Below are positions 16,675 through 26,209 of a stretch of DNA of 64,000 nt, piece by piece. Under the pieces are notes generated by a model that made no database searches, was not told where the DNA came from, and was given only the letters and a program-made list of their open reading frames with translations. Numbering within the stretch: position 1 is the stretch's first letter; each line of letters begins with the position of its first letter. Position numbers and translations under genes: made by a program. Origin of the DNA: Shimia isoporae (GTDB taxonomy: Bacteria; Pseudomonadota; Alphaproteobacteria; Rhodobacterales; Rhodobacteraceae). The stretch spans positions 1,674,001 through 1,738,000 of the forward strand of contig NZ_SMGR01000001.1 in assembly GCF_004346865.1 (NCBI RefSeq). Direction: 5' to 3'.

Positions 16675-18531
16675 ATGGCCGAGGCAAAAGCAAAGGGCAA
16701 AACGTCCAAGACCCTGGTGTGGATCCTTATGGCAATGCTCATTCTGGGGCTTGGCGGCTTCGGTGTAACCAACCTCTCGGGCACCGTTCGTACGGTTGGC
16801 GAAGTCGGCAGCAAGGAAATCTCGGTCGACGATTATTATCGTGGCCTGCAAGAAGAAATGAACGCTTACTCGGCCCAGGTTGGCCAACCGCTGACCTTTC
16901 AACAGGCGCAATTGTTCGGCGTTGATCGCAATGTGCTGGCCCGTCTGGTCACCACACGTTCGCTCGACGCGGAAACCGCACGTATGGGTCTGTCCATCGG
17001 CGACGAAAACCTACGCCTTGAACTGCTCAATATTCCTGCTTTTCAAGGGTTGGACGGCGAGTTTGACCGCGAAGCTTATGCTTTCGCCATCGATCAGGCG
17101 GGCATGAACGAGTCCGAGTTCGAGGACAGCGTCCGTGAAGAAACCGCGCGTTCGCTGCTTCAGGGCGCCATCGTCTCAGGCGTCAACATCCCTGAAAGCT
17201 ATGCCAAAACGGTGCTAGACTTTATTGCCGAAGACCGCGATTTCACTTGGACCAAACTGACTGCGGACAACCTTACCGTTGCGGTGGCAGACCCCACCGA
17301 CGAAGAGGCCAAGGCCTACTATGACGCCAACATCGACGCCTACATGCTGCCCGCGACGCGCCAGATCACTTTTGCATGGGTGAACCCTGCAATGCTGCTG
17401 GACACAGTCGAGATTGACGAAGCGGCCATTCAGGAACTGTATGAAGCTCGCAACGCCGAATTCAACCAGCCCGAACGTCGATTGGTTGAACGTCTGGCCT
17501 TTGCCGACACCGCAGCGGCAGAAGCAGCCTTTGAACAGGTTCGTAATGGTCAGGCGACGTTTGAAAGCCTTGTCGAGGCCCGTGGACTGGCCCTGTCGGA
17601 CGTTGATCTCGGTGATGTGTCCAAGTCAGAGCTGGGCAGCGCTGGTGAAGCTGTTTTCATCACACCCGTCGGGGGCATTGCTGGTCCGGTCGACACCAAC
17701 CTCGGCCCTGCCCTTTTCCGCGTGAACGCTATTCTGCCGGCGCGCTCCACAAGCTTTGAGGACGCCAAGCCGGTACTGCGAGAAGATCTTGCCCTTGACC
17801 GTGCCCGCCGCGTTATCGAAGCCCAAATTGACAACGTAGACGATCTGCTGGCAGGCGGCGCAACACTGGAAGAAGTGGCCGACGAAACCGATTTGGTACT
17901 TGCGACCATCGACTGGCACGCGGGTTCCGAAGAAGACATCGCAGGCTACGAAGGTTTCCGCGCCGCAGCGGCCGCAGCAGACGAAAGCGACTTCCCCGCC
18001 ATCGAGGAACTTGAAGACGGCGGCATTTTCGCGTTGCGCGTCGACGGTGAGACCGAAAGCGCACCCGCCGCCTTCGAAGACGTCAAAGACGCCGCACTGG
18101 AGGCTCTGAAGGCAGAGCGCACTGCCGAGGCGCTCGGTAAACTGGTGTCCTCACTGGAACCCCAGCTGAAATCTGGCACACACTTTACGTCGTTCGGTTT
18201 TGACGCAAATGAAGAAGTCGATATGGATCGCGCTGATTTCGTTGATGGCACCTCTGCCGACTTCATGCTTCAGGTCTTTGAAATGGAAGTCGGTGAATTG
18301 CGCCAGATTGCGGCCGAAGATGGCGGTCTGCTGCTTGTCCGCCTGGACGCGATCACCCCGCCAGATCACGCCGATCCGGAAATCACCAGTCTGACCAACC
18401 TGATCAATCAGCAGCTTGGTGGCGGCATTTCTCAAGACTTGTTTCAGTCCTACGCCGAGTCGCTTCAGGTGATGTACCCGCCCCAAATCAACCAGCAGGC
18501 GCTCAACGCGGTGCACGCACAGTTCCAGTAA
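16675..18531 (+). CDS. ppiD: PpiD/SurA-type periplasmic peptidyl-prolyl isomerase
   Basis: A 618-residue membrane-anchored chaperone. A basic N-terminus (KAKGKTSKT) and one transmembrane helix (LVWILMAMLILGLGGFGV, about residues 13-31) anchor a large acidic periplasmic part. This has a SurA-like N-terminal domain (DYYRGLQEEMNAYS onward), a parvulin-like region around residues 235-350 (GDVSKSELGSAGEAVF, then VGGIAGPV) and a long C-terminal helical arm. PpiD assists folding of exported proteins at the Sec translocon exit. The parvulin core is divergent and may be catalytically weak, as in other PpiD proteins. trpE starts 15 bp downstream, so the two are probably co-transcribed. Confidence 0.88.
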   Translation: MAEAKAKGKTSKTLVWILMAMLILGLGGFGVTNLSGTVRTVGEVGSKEISVDDYYRGLQEEMNAYSAQVGQPLTFQQAQLFGVDRNVLARLVTTRSLDAETARMGLSIGDENLRLELLNIPAFQGLDGEFDREAYAFAIDQAGMNESEFEDSVREETARSLLQGAIVSGVNIPESYAKTVLDFIAEDRDFTWTKLTADNLTVAVADPTDEEAKAYYDANIDAYMLPATRQITFAWVNPAMLLDTVEIDEAAIQELYEARNAEFNQPERRLVERLAFADTAAAEAAFEQVRNGQATFESLVEARGLALSDVDLGDVSKSELGSAGEAVFITPVGGIAGPVDTNLGPALFRVNAILPARSTSFEDAKPVLREDLALDRARRVIEAQIDNVDDLLAGGATLEEVADETDLVLATIDWHAGSEEDIAGYEGFRAAAAAADESDFPAIEELEDGGIFALRVDGETESAPAAFEDVKDAALEALKAERTAEALGKLVSSLEPQLKSGTHFTSFGFDANEEVDMDRADFVDGTSADFMLQVFEMEVGELRQIAAEDGGLLLVRLDAITPPDHADPEITSLTNLINQQLGGGISQDLFQSYAESLQVMYPPQINQQALNAVHAQFQ

Positions 18532-18546
18532 GAAAGGCTTGATCCC

Positions 18547-20058
18547 ATGGATCTCGTCCCCTCCTTTGACGACTTTTCCCAAGCCTACGATGCCGGGGAA
18601 AACCAGGTGGTCTATGCCCGCCTCGCAGCCGATCTGGACACCCCCGTTTCGTTGATGCTCAAGCTCACCGGAGCCCACAAAGACGCCTTCATGCTCGAGT
18701 CCGTTACTGGTGGAGAAGTGCGTGGTCGCTACTCTATCATCGGCATGAAACCCGACCTGATCTGGCAGTGCCGTGGAGAAACAAGCCGTCTCAACCGGAC
18801 GGCTCGCTTTGACGCAGATGCCTTCGAGGATCAGGACGGCAACCCGCTGGACAATCTGCGCAAGCTGATTGCCGAAAGCCGTATCGATCTGCCCGAAGAC
18901 TTGCCACAGGCTTCTGCCGGTCTTTTTGGCTATCTCGGGTATGACATGATCCGCCTCGTCGAGCACCTGCCTGACGTCAATCCGGACCCGCTGGGCTTAC
19001 CAGATGCCTGCATGATGCGTCCTTCCGTCGTTGCGGTTCTGGACGGCGTAAAGGGCGAGGTAACGGTGGTGTCGCCAGCGTGGGTAAGCGACGGTCAATC
19101 CGCCAAAGCGGCCTACGCGCAAGCAGCAGAGCGCGTAATGGATGCCGTTCGCGATCTGGAACGCGCCATGCCGCAAGCTGCTCGTGATTTGGGTGAGGCG
19201 CACGAAGACAGTCCACCGGTCAGCAACTTCACCAAAGAAGGCTATATGGCCGCGGTCGAGAAGGCCAAAGACTACATTCGCGCAGGCGACATCTTTCAGG
19301 TGGTCCCGGCACAACGCTGGACGCAAGAATTTCGTCAGCCACCATTCGCGCTTTATCGGTCTCTACGCCGCACCAACCCGTCGCCCTTTATGTTCTACTT
19401 TAATTTCGGTGGTTTTCAGGTCGTCGGTGCGAGCCCGGAAATTCTGGTGCGCGTATTTGGCAGCGAAGTGACCATTCGTCCGATCGCCGGTACCCGTCCC
19501 CGTGGCGCGACGCCCGAAGAAGACAAGGCGCTCGAAGAAGACCTGCTGGCCGACAAGAAAGAGCTTGCGGAACACCTCATGCTGCTCGATCTGGGCCGCA
19601 ACGATACCGGCCGTGTCGCAAAAATCGGCACTGTACGTCCGACCGAGAAGTTCATCATCGAGCGCTACAGCCATGTCATGCACATCGTCTCCAATGTCGT
19701 CGGCGAACTGGCCGAAGACAAAGACGCCCTGGACGCCTTCTTTGCAGGCATGCCCGCAGGCACAGTGTCCGGCGCGCCTAAAGTACGTGCCATGGAAATC
19801 ATTGACGAACTGGAACCTGAAAAACGCGGCATCTATGGCGGTGGCGTCGGATATTTCTCCTCCGGCGGCGACATGGATATCTGTATCGCCCTGAGAACCG
19901 CAATTGTGAAAGACCAGAAACTCTACATTCAGGCTGGCGGCGGCGTTGTTTATGACAGCGATCCCGAGGCCGAGTACATGGAGACGGTCCACAAATCCAA
20001 CGCCATTCGCCGGGCCGCCGCTGACGCTGCCCGGTTTACTGGCAACGGAAATAGCTGA
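18547..20058 (+). CDS. trpE: anthranilate synthase component I
   Basis: A 503-residue chorismate-using enzyme that, with the TrpG glutaminase, makes anthranilate as the first step of tryptophan synthesis. The feedback site MLESVTGGEVRGRYSIIG lies near residue 45. The C-terminal chorismate-binding domain has IFQVVPAQRW, NPSPFMFY, GASPEILVR, RPIAGTRPRG, LDLGRNDTGRVA and SGAPKVRAMEIIDELE. It is split from trpG-trpD-trpC, which begin 6 kb downstream, and has no attenuator because it follows ppiD by only 15 bp. Control would therefore come from the upstream promoter or allosterically through the LLES-type site. Confidence 0.95.
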   Translation: MDLVPSFDDFSQAYDAGENQVVYARLAADLDTPVSLMLKLTGAHKDAFMLESVTGGEVRGRYSIIGMKPDLIWQCRGETSRLNRTARFDADAFEDQDGNPLDNLRKLIAESRIDLPEDLPQASAGLFGYLGYDMIRLVEHLPDVNPDPLGLPDACMMRPSVVAVLDGVKGEVTVVSPAWVSDGQSAKAAYAQAAERVMDAVRDLERAMPQAARDLGEAHEDSPPVSNFTKEGYMAAVEKAKDYIRAGDIFQVVPAQRWTQEFRQPPFALYRSLRRTNPSPFMFYFNFGGFQVVGASPEILVRVFGSEVTIRPIAGTRPRGATPEEDKALEEDLLADKKELAEHLMLLDLGRNDTGRVAKIGTVRPTEKFIIERYSHVMHIVSNVVGELAEDKDALDAFFAGMPAGTVSGAPKVRAMEIIDELEPEKRGIYGGGVGYFSSGGDMDICIALRTAIVKDQKLYIQAGGGVVYDSDPEAEYMETVHKSNAIRRAAADAARFTGNGNS

Positions 20059-20076
20059 CAAAAGGTCTGAGCGCGT

Positions 20077-20271
20077 CTAGCGCTCCACCTTCCCCAAATC
20101 CGCCTCTTTCGCGGCCTTCTCTTCTTTGGTCAGCTTGTTGCCCCAGCTGCCTTTGCTGATCCCCAGATCATGAGGCATCGGTTTGGTCTCACCCTTGGTG
20201 ACCTTGCCGCCATTTTCCAAAAACTGCCGAATTAAGTCGTCATCCGTCATCGGTTTCTGCAAGTGTTTCAT
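20077..20271 (-). CDS. small conserved basic protein
   Basis: A 64-residue protein, convergent with trpE (19-bp gap). The start at 20271 has a GGAG ribosome site 10 nt upstream; an inner ATG at 20250 (MTDDDLIRQFLENGG) is also possible. The sequence is hydrophilic, with GGKVTKGETKP, DLGISKGSWGNKLTKEEKAAKEAD and many Lys/Glu residues. I recognise it only as a type of short hypothetical protein common in Roseobacter genomes. It has no signal peptide, membrane helix or cysteine. The function is unknown. Confidence 0.6.
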   Translation of the reverse strand: MKHLQKPMTDDDLIRQFLENGGKVTKGETKPMPHDLGISKGSWGNKLTKEEKAAKEADLGKVER

Positions 20272-20462
20272 TGTTCGCTGCTCCAAATACCTGATGGTGG
20301 CAGCTAATCCCTGTTTCATGACAACCTGACGACCTTTCCTCCGTCATCCAAATTTTTCCATTTAGTCAAACACGTGTTACACTGGGCCTATTAACCACAA
20401 GACCTATTCCGCCCGAGGCTCACCGAGGGCGGTCAATCGTTTCCAACTCAATTGAGGGTACC

Positions 20463-22424
20463 ATGTCCCAATTCACCCTGTCCCGTCGCCACTTCCTCGC
20501 GTCCACCGCAGGCTTCATCGCGCTGCACCCGTTCTCCGCAAACGCGACCACAAATCAGGCTCACCTGAGGATCATGGAGACCACAGATCTGCACGTGCAC
20601 GTCTTCCCTTATGACTACTACGCAGACAAACCACGCGACACCGTTGGCCTCGCCCGCACTGCCTCGCTGATCAAAAACATCCGCGACGAAGCAACCAACT
20701 CGATGTTGATCGACAACGGCGACTTCCTGCAAGGCAACCCGATGGGCGACTACATCGCCTATGAGCGCGGCATGAAAGAAGGCGACGCCCACCCGATCAT
20801 CACCGCCATGAACGCCGTCGGCTATGACGCAGCGACAATTGGCAACCATGAATTCAACTACGGCATTGATTTCCTGATGAAATCCATGGCTGGCGCAGAA
20901 TTTGAAACCGTGCTGTCCAACATCTCTCTGGAGCAAGGCGGCACCCCGCGCGAAGACAAAACCCTGTTCAAGCCCTACTCCATTCTGGAGCGTGAGATCA
21001 CCGACGGCGCAGGTGAGAAACACATGATTAAGGTCGGCGTGATCGGTTTCACCCCGCCGCAAGTCATGAATTGGGACCGCCGCCATCTCGAAGGCAACGT
21101 ACAAGCCCGCGACATCGTTGAAACCGCCAAAGCTTTCGTGCCGCAAATGAAAGAAGAAGGCGCCGACATCATCATCGCCCTGAGCCACTCCGGCATCGGC
21201 GCTGCGGATCATTCAGACGGCATGGAAAACGCCTCTGTGCCACTTGCAGCGGTGGATGGCATCGACGCCGTCCTGACCGGTCACCACCACCGCGTGTTCC
21301 CATCCTCAGCCTATGACGGCATGGCAGGCGTGGACGTGGCAAACGGCACCATCATGGGCAAGCCAGCGGCCATGGGCGGTTTCTGGGGCTCTCACATGGG
21401 CCTCATCGACCTGATGCTGGAACGGTCCGGCAACGAGTGGAAGATCGTCAGCCATGCCACCGAAGCCCGACCGATTTCCAAACGCAACGAAGACCGCTCG
21501 ATCACCGCATTGGTAGAAAGCCAGCAAGACGTGCTTGCATCTGTCCAGAAAGAGCACGACGAAACCCTCGCCTATGTCCGCCGCGCCGTCGGTAAAACCG
21601 ACGCACCGCTGCACAGCTACTTCGCACTGGTCGCCGATGACCCATCCGTGCAAATCGTCTCCATCGCGCAGCTCTGGTATATCGAGCAAATGATGAAAGG
21701 CACCGAGCACGAAGGTCTGCCGATCCTCTCCGCAGCCGCCCCCTTCAAGGCCGGTGGTCGCGGCGGCCCCGAGTACTATACCGATGTTGCCAAAGGCGAC
21801 GTCGCGATCAAGAACGTTTCAGACCTCTATCTCTATCCGAACACAGTGCGCGCCGTGCGCGTGACCGGACAAGAGGTCAAGGACTGGCTCGAACGCTCGG
21901 CCGGCATCTATAACCAGGTTGAGACGGGCAAAGCCGATCAGGTTCTGCTGAACCCCGACTTCCCGTCCTACAACTTCGACGTCATGGATGGCGTGACTTA
22001 TCAGATCGATCTGTCGCAGCCCTCCAAATTCGACCCGAAAGGCAACTTGGTAAACGCCGATGCCAACCGAATTGTAAACCTGATGTTTGACGGTGAACCG
22101 CTTGATTTGAATGCGGAATTCATCATCGCAACCAACAACTATCGCGCGGGCGGCGGTGGCAAGTTCCCAGGTGCTATGGGCGACACCATCGTCTTTGAAG
22201 GCCCCGACACAAACCGCGACGTCATCGTGCGCTACATCGTGGAAAAAGGAACAATCAGCCCTCGCGCAGACGCCAACTGGACATTTGCTCCCTTGCCGGG
22301 CACCTCTGTTCTGTTTGACACCGGCCCCAAGGCCGCTGACTACGCAGACAGCGTCGAAGGCGTTTCGATTGCACCGGCTGGCGAAGGCCCCGACGGGTTT
22401 GCGCGCTTCCGCATCGATCTGTGA
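20463..22424 (+). CDS. cpdB: 2',3'-cyclic-nucleotide 2'-phosphodiesterase/3'-nucleotidase, Tat-exported
   Basis: A 653-residue periplasmic enzyme. The N-terminus carries a twin-arginine signal (SRRHFLASTAGFIAL), so it is probably exported folded with its metals. The calcineurin-type metallophosphatase domain shows TTDLHVHVFPYDYY (metal ligands Asp42 and His44), IDNGDFLQGNP, IGNHEFNYG, ALSHSGIG and LTGHHHRVF. The C-terminal nucleotidase domain (from about residue 370) ends near YRAGGGGKFPG. It hydrolyses 2',3'-cyclic nucleotides and 3'-nucleotides for phosphate and nucleoside uptake. The ribosome site lies in the palindrome CTCAATTGAG just before the ATG. A strong terminator follows, so it is a single-gene unit. 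Confidence 0.9.
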   Translation: MSQFTLSRRHFLASTAGFIALHPFSANATTNQAHLRIMETTDLHVHVFPYDYYADKPRDTVGLARTASLIKNIRDEATNSMLIDNGDFLQGNPMGDYIAYERGMKEGDAHPIITAMNAVGYDAATIGNHEFNYGIDFLMKSMAGAEFETVLSNISLEQGGTPREDKTLFKPYSILEREITDGAGEKHMIKVGVIGFTPPQVMNWDRRHLEGNVQARDIVETAKAFVPQMKEEGADIIIALSHSGIGAADHSDGMENASVPLAAVDGIDAVLTGHHHRVFPSSAYDGMAGVDVANGTIMGKPAAMGGFWGSHMGLIDLMLERSGNEWKIVSHATEARPISKRNEDRSITALVESQQDVLASVQKEHDETLAYVRRAVGKTDAPLHSYFALVADDPSVQIVSIAQLWYIEQMMKGTEHEGLPILSAAAPFKAGGRGGPEYYTDVAKGDVAIKNVSDLYLYPNTVRAVRVTGQEVKDWLERSAGIYNQVETGKADQVLLNPDFPSYNFDVMDGVTYQIDLSQPSKFDPKGNLVNADANRIVNLMFDGEPLDLNAEFIIATNNYRAGGGGKFPGAMGDTIVFEGPDTNRDVIVRYIVEKGTISPRADANWTFAPLPGTSVLFDTGPKAADYADSVEGVSIAPAGEGPDGFARFRIDL

Positions 22425-22446
22425 TCGTACCAAATCATGCACCACA

Positions 22447-22475
22447 AAGGGGAGCCGTCGGGCTCCTCTTTTCTG
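22447..22475 (+). terminator. intrinsic terminator of cpdB
   Basis: The stem AAGGGGAGCC/GGCTCCTCTT (including one G-U pair) with loop GTCG is followed by TTCTGTTTCT, 23 bases past the cpdB stop. Confidence 0.85.
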
Positions 22476-22560
22476 TTTCTGTGGGCTTTCACCCCTCGCC
22501 CCGCGCCCAATTCTCTGCCAAACTGACGCTCAACAAACTTGGCAAACAAGGGCAGTTTTC

Positions 22561-23712
22561 ATGAGTATCACCCGTCGCAATGTCACCTTTGGTCTCGCCG
22601 CCTTGACCCTCGCAGCCTGTCAAAGCACGCTTCAAACAACCAATACGGCTTCTATTGCTGGTCCAAAGACTCTGCCGCCTGATCTCAGGCCACAACTCAA
22701 CCGGGACTATGCCGCTTGGGTGGCGAGCTTTCGCGGGCGGGCCCTGTCTCAGGGCATAACCGAACAGACGCTCAACAGCGCTTTTCGCGACACCGGCTAC
22801 TTGCCCGGCGTTATAACGCGAGACCGCAACCAGACGGAATTCACGCGAACACTCGAAGACTATCTCTCCATCGCGGCCAGCGACGAGCGCATTGCCAAGG
22901 GTCGAGCCGCCTTTTCGCGTCACCGCAGCACTCTCAACAGCCTTGAACAGACCTATGGAGTCGATGCAGAGATCATTTGCGCAATCTGGGGGCTGGAAAG
23001 CTACTACGGAGAACGCAAGGGAGACATTCCTGTCATCTCCGCAACGTCTACTTTGGCTTTTGATGGCCGACGCGGTGCGTTTTATGAAAAACAACTCATC
23101 GCGGCCCTTAAGATCCTGCAAAACGGCGACATAACCGTAGACCGCATGACCGGAAGCTGGGCTGGCGCGATGGGACACACGCAGTTCATTCCAACAAGCT
23201 ATCAGGCCTTTGCCGTCGATTTCACTGGCGACGGCAAACGTGACATCTGGTCCAACGACCCGTCGGATGCTTTGGCTTCAACGGCAGCTTACCTGCAACG
23301 CAACGGCTGGACCCGCGGCACAAAATGGGGCCGCGAGCTGCAAGCCGGAGAAAGCGCCTCCCGTGTCATTCAGCCGCAAGCCGGTGGGCCCCGCTTCGCT
23401 GTGACCGGCAATTTCAACGCCATCAAGCGCTATAACAACTCCGACAGCTACGCGATTGGTGTCGGTCACCTCGCCGACCGCATCGGCGGCGCAGGCCCCC
23501 TACGCACGCCTTTCCCGCCAGACAAGTACGGTCTGACAAAGGATGACCGGATTGCGCTTCAATCACGCCTGACCTCCCGTGGTTTCGACACCGGCGGAGC
23601 AGATGGTGTTCTTGGCCCAAAATCCCGCGCCGCGATTGCAGATTATCAACGCAGCATCGGCTTGGAACCAACGGGCGATCCCTCACAGGCTCTGCTAAAG
23701 TCACTGGCCTAA
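22561..23712 (+). CDS. lytic murein transglycosylase (MltB-like) with peptidoglycan-binding domain
   Basis: A 383-residue lipoprotein. The signal ends with the lipobox LAAC (Cys20), placing it on the periplasmic face of a membrane. The catalytic domain of the MltB family follows, with the probable catalytic Glu146 in AIWGLESYYGE and the conserved MTGSWAGAMGHTQFIPTSY and DFTGDGKRDIW blocks. A PG_binding_1 domain (about residues 325-383, with LTSRGFDTGGADGVLGPKSR) ends the protein. It cleaves glycan strands to 1,6-anhydro products. The start at 22561 is preceded by GGGCAG, and the N-terminal RRN also resembles a Tat motif. The stop overlaps the convergent hydrolase gene by four bases. Confidence 0.9.
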   Translation: MSITRRNVTFGLAALTLAACQSTLQTTNTASIAGPKTLPPDLRPQLNRDYAAWVASFRGRALSQGITEQTLNSAFRDTGYLPGVITRDRNQTEFTRTLEDYLSIAASDERIAKGRAAFSRHRSTLNSLEQTYGVDAEIICAIWGLESYYGERKGDIPVISATSTLAFDGRRGAFYEKQLIAALKILQNGDITVDRMTGSWAGAMGHTQFIPTSYQAFAVDFTGDGKRDIWSNDPSDALASTAAYLQRNGWTRGTKWGRELQAGESASRVIQPQAGGPRFAVTGNFNAIKRYNNSDSYAIGVGHLADRIGGAGPLRTPFPPDKYGLTKDDRIALQSRLTSRGFDTGGADGVLGPKSRAAIADYQRSIGLEPTGDPSQALLKSLA

Positions 23713-24515
23713 ACCGCTGCGCGGGCAATCGTGGCATCGATCAGGGCATTCACCTGATCGGGTGTCTCGATCGTGCTGGAATGTCCCGCTCCCTTGAACA
23801 CCTTCAGCTGCGATCCCCTGATTGCAGCTGCAATCCGTTCTGATTTCTCTGGCACCGTCGCAACATCTTCTTCTCCCGCCCCAATACCAACTGGCAGGTC
23901 AATCTGGCCAAGCAATGCTTCGCACCCTTCGCGGGAGAACACAGCTGCCACCGCGCGGGTCACACCAATCCGGTCGCCTGACTTCATGGATTTGCGCCAA
24001 AACGCCCTTTCCTCGGCGCGTGCAGGATCTTTCAGAAAAGTCTGTCCAAACATCGACTGCATTGCGCCGCCAACAACCGACCCAAGGCCAAGCCAGCGGG
24101 CACAGAGGTTCATCAGTTTGTATTTGGGGCGGTTCGATGCCGGTTCTGCCTCAGCCGAAGTATTCAACAGAGTCATGGTCTTCAGCAATTCGGGTCGTCG
24201 GGCCGCCAGCCGCATGCCGACCATTCCGCCCATAGATAATCCGACGTAATGACAAGGACCGACTCCAAGATGCTCGATCAGAGCGGCCGCATCCTCACAC
24301 AACGTGTCCATGTCATAGCCGCTTTCTGTGACACCACTCTGACCTTGCCCGCGATGATCGAAAGTGATCACGCGGTATCGTTCTTTAAGATGGGCAACCT
24401 GTGCAGCGAACATACCACCGTGATGCAGCAATCCATGGCTCATCACGACGGCCTCGCCCTGACCGCCCGTATCGGTGTAGTGAATATGCGCTCCGTTTAG
24501 ATCGGCAAATGGCAT
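23709..24515 (-). CDS. alpha/beta-fold hydrolase
   Basis: A 268-residue cytoplasmic alpha/beta hydrolase. The oxyanion-hole region MSHGLLHHGGMF, the FDHRGQGQSG strand, the nucleophile elbow GLSMGG (Ser94) and the late catalytic His in KGAGHSSTIE are all visible. The sequence most resembles 3-oxoadipate enol-lactonase-like hydrolases (PcaD type), but no protocatechuate genes are near, so the substrate is open. The ATG at 24515 has a GAGGAAAG site; the open frame continues to 24572. An 11-bp triple repeat lies about 100 bp upstream of the start. Confidence 0.85.
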   Translation of the reverse strand: MPFADLNGAHIHYTDTGGQGEAVVMSHGLLHHGGMFAAQVAHLKERYRVITFDHRGQGQSGVTESGYDMDTLCEDAAALIEHLGVGPCHYVGLSMGGMVGMRLAARRPELLKTMTLLNTSAEAEPASNRPKYKLMNLCARWLGLGSVVGGAMQSMFGQTFLKDPARAEERAFWRKSMKSGDRIGVTRAVAAVFSREGCEALLGQIDLPVGIGAGEEDVATVPEKSERIAAAIRGSQLKVFKGAGHSSTIETPDQVNALIDATIARAAV

Positions 24516-24614
24516 CGCGTCTTTCCTCTCCCTTTTGGAAGAGCCTAGCAGCGGCTGGCCAATTGTGGGCAAAAACCCTTCCGGTTACGCAACGTCGGCA
24601 CCGGTCACATCGGG

Positions 24615-24647
24615 CCGACGTTTTGCCGACGCAATACCGACGTTTTG
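24615..24647. repeat. triple 11-bp tandem repeat (CCGACG-N5 units)
   Basis: The units CCGACGTTTTG, CCGACGCAATA and CCGACGTTTTG are in exact 11-bp register, between the hydrolase start and the YibQ-like gene's stop. The middle unit plus flank (GACGCAATACCGACG) is identical to 15 bp of the array at 2676-2708. It could be an operator array or a dispersed repeat family. Confidence 0.65.
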
Positions 24648-24664
24648 CAGCAAGGTGTTTTGGC

Positions 24665-26041
24665 TCAGTTGATCGTGTTCAATGCCGCGGAAACCGGTGC
24701 TAGAGCAACCGTGCCGGCGCGATCCTGCAGCCCCCAGAGCACCAGTGCGGAAATGGTCTCGTCGCGCAGACGACCAACCATAACAACCCCGTTTTCCTGC
24801 GGAGCTTTGAACGCCGCCTGATCCAGGAAACGGCGGATCACAACCGCGCTTTGACCCTTACCATCAAAGTCCCGGAACACGCTTGCGGAAGGCACGCCGT
24901 CTTTTGCCGCAAGTTTCTGTGCGGTGTTCAGACCCTGCCCGAACAAAACAAGCCCGTAGCCTTCGTTCAGAGCAACATCCGCCACCTGATCGCTCACAAC
25001 CTTGGCTCCCTGAAGACCGTCTCCCAAGCCTTCCATTATCGCGACGAAATCATCTGACACAGACAAATGTGCCTGCATTGCAACCTCAACATCTGACGCC
25101 CCTGCGGCCGCCGGCATGTCTACCATAGCAAGCACTTCCATGCCCTGTGCCCGATACTGCGCTGCCTTGGATTTCACATCTGGATCAAGCGTCGAAACAG
25201 CCACGCTTAGCGGATAGGGAAAGCCCGCCAAAGCATCAAGGTTCACTCCAGCGCCTTCATCGATCAAAACGATGGACATTATCGGCTTACCATCAACGTT
25301 TTCAAACGGCTGAGCATTGGCAACAAATGGCTTTGCGACCTCAACCTCCGCCGTTTCTGCGCCCGCTCCGACACTCGGAAGACGCTCCGACTTTCCTTTG
25401 TTGTCGCCATCCAGCAGAGATCCCGCGGGTTTCAAAAGGCTATTGTCCGTTGTCTCGCCAGCTTCTTCAGGCACCTCGGCTTCAGGACTAATGTCCTCTG
25501 GCGTCGGTGTCGGCGCAGGCTCTGATACGCTCAAACCGGCACTGTCTTCGCCGTCATCGGTCCCAAACACACCGCCAGTCGTCGCACTAGGCGTGGGCGG
25601 TTGCGGCGGACTGGTCGAAATTGAGAGCTCCTCAGTCACTGCAGCGCCACCTTCCGGCGCAGAAGGTGCAGTCGCGACGACCGGGCTGTCACTCGTACCG
25701 GTCACCGCTCCGGTGCCTTCGGGTGCTTTCGGCGCGATGATGTTAGCCTCTTCCGTAACCGCATCCGGCTTCGGAGCCGAGGAGGTATCGCTTAGAACCG
25801 GTGCCGCCTCCTCTGTCGAAGTCACGACATCGTCGCTGTCTCTCGCCTCGACCTGCGCGTCCGCCTCGTTTTGCAACGGCGTTCCTTCCGCCACAGCATC
25901 CGTGTCGCCTTCTGTTCCAGCCGCCGCCTCTGTCTGAGGGCTCACAGTCGCTGGCAGAGGTGCCAGCAAGGAGGCCACCGACAATACGCCGCCCACAACA
26001 ACCACACCCCAGATGATCCCTGACAATATTCCGCGCACCAT
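24665..26041 (-). CDS. divergent polysaccharide deacetylase (YibQ/DUF610-like) with long linker
   Basis: A 458-residue envelope protein. One N-terminal membrane helix (GILSGIIWGVVVVGGVLSVA) is followed by about 220 residues of low-complexity Glu/Ala/Pro/Thr/Ser linker, then a C-terminal divergent polysaccharide deacetylase domain (about 250-458). The domain shows MSIVLIDEGAG, YRAQGMEVLAMVDMP, NTAQKLAAKDGVPSASVFRD and LRDETISALVLWGLQDR. Where relatives have an Asp-Asp metal pair it has Asp-Glu (LIDEG), so activity is uncertain. The long acidic linker could span the periplasm towards the wall. It is divergent from trpG, with 168 bp between the two starts. Confidence 0.8.
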   Translation of the reverse strand: MVRGILSGIIWGVVVVGGVLSVASLLAPLPATVSPQTEAAAGTEGDTDAVAEGTPLQNEADAQVEARDSDDVVTSTEEAAPVLSDTSSAPKPDAVTEEANIIAPKAPEGTGAVTGTSDSPVVATAPSAPEGGAAVTEELSISTSPPQPPTPSATTGGVFGTDDGEDSAGLSVSEPAPTPTPEDISPEAEVPEEAGETTDNSLLKPAGSLLDGDNKGKSERLPSVGAGAETAEVEVAKPFVANAQPFENVDGKPIMSIVLIDEGAGVNLDALAGFPYPLSVAVSTLDPDVKSKAAQYRAQGMEVLAMVDMPAAAGASDVEVAMQAHLSVSDDFVAIMEGLGDGLQGAKVVSDQVADVALNEGYGLVLFGQGLNTAQKLAAKDGVPSASVFRDFDGKGQSAVVIRRFLDQAAFKAPQENGVVMVGRLRDETISALVLWGLQDRAGTVALAPVSAALNTIN

Positions 26042-26209
26042 GCCCGCTGCCCTTTTTCTCGTTCTTCGTCCGACTCGTGCTCTTTGTGTCTCTCAGGGGT
26101 TTTCGTGCCTGCGCACCCCTTGACCCTCTGGCCCAAGCCTGAACATGTATACCGCGACCAAGGCCTCGGCCTCCACCCTGTTTCGCAAAACAGTAACGGA
26201 AGATGCAAA

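Noticed and set aside
20320-20462. Pho box before cpdB
   Set aside because: Only scattered half-matches such as GTCAT occur, without two 7-bp repeats in 11-bp register.
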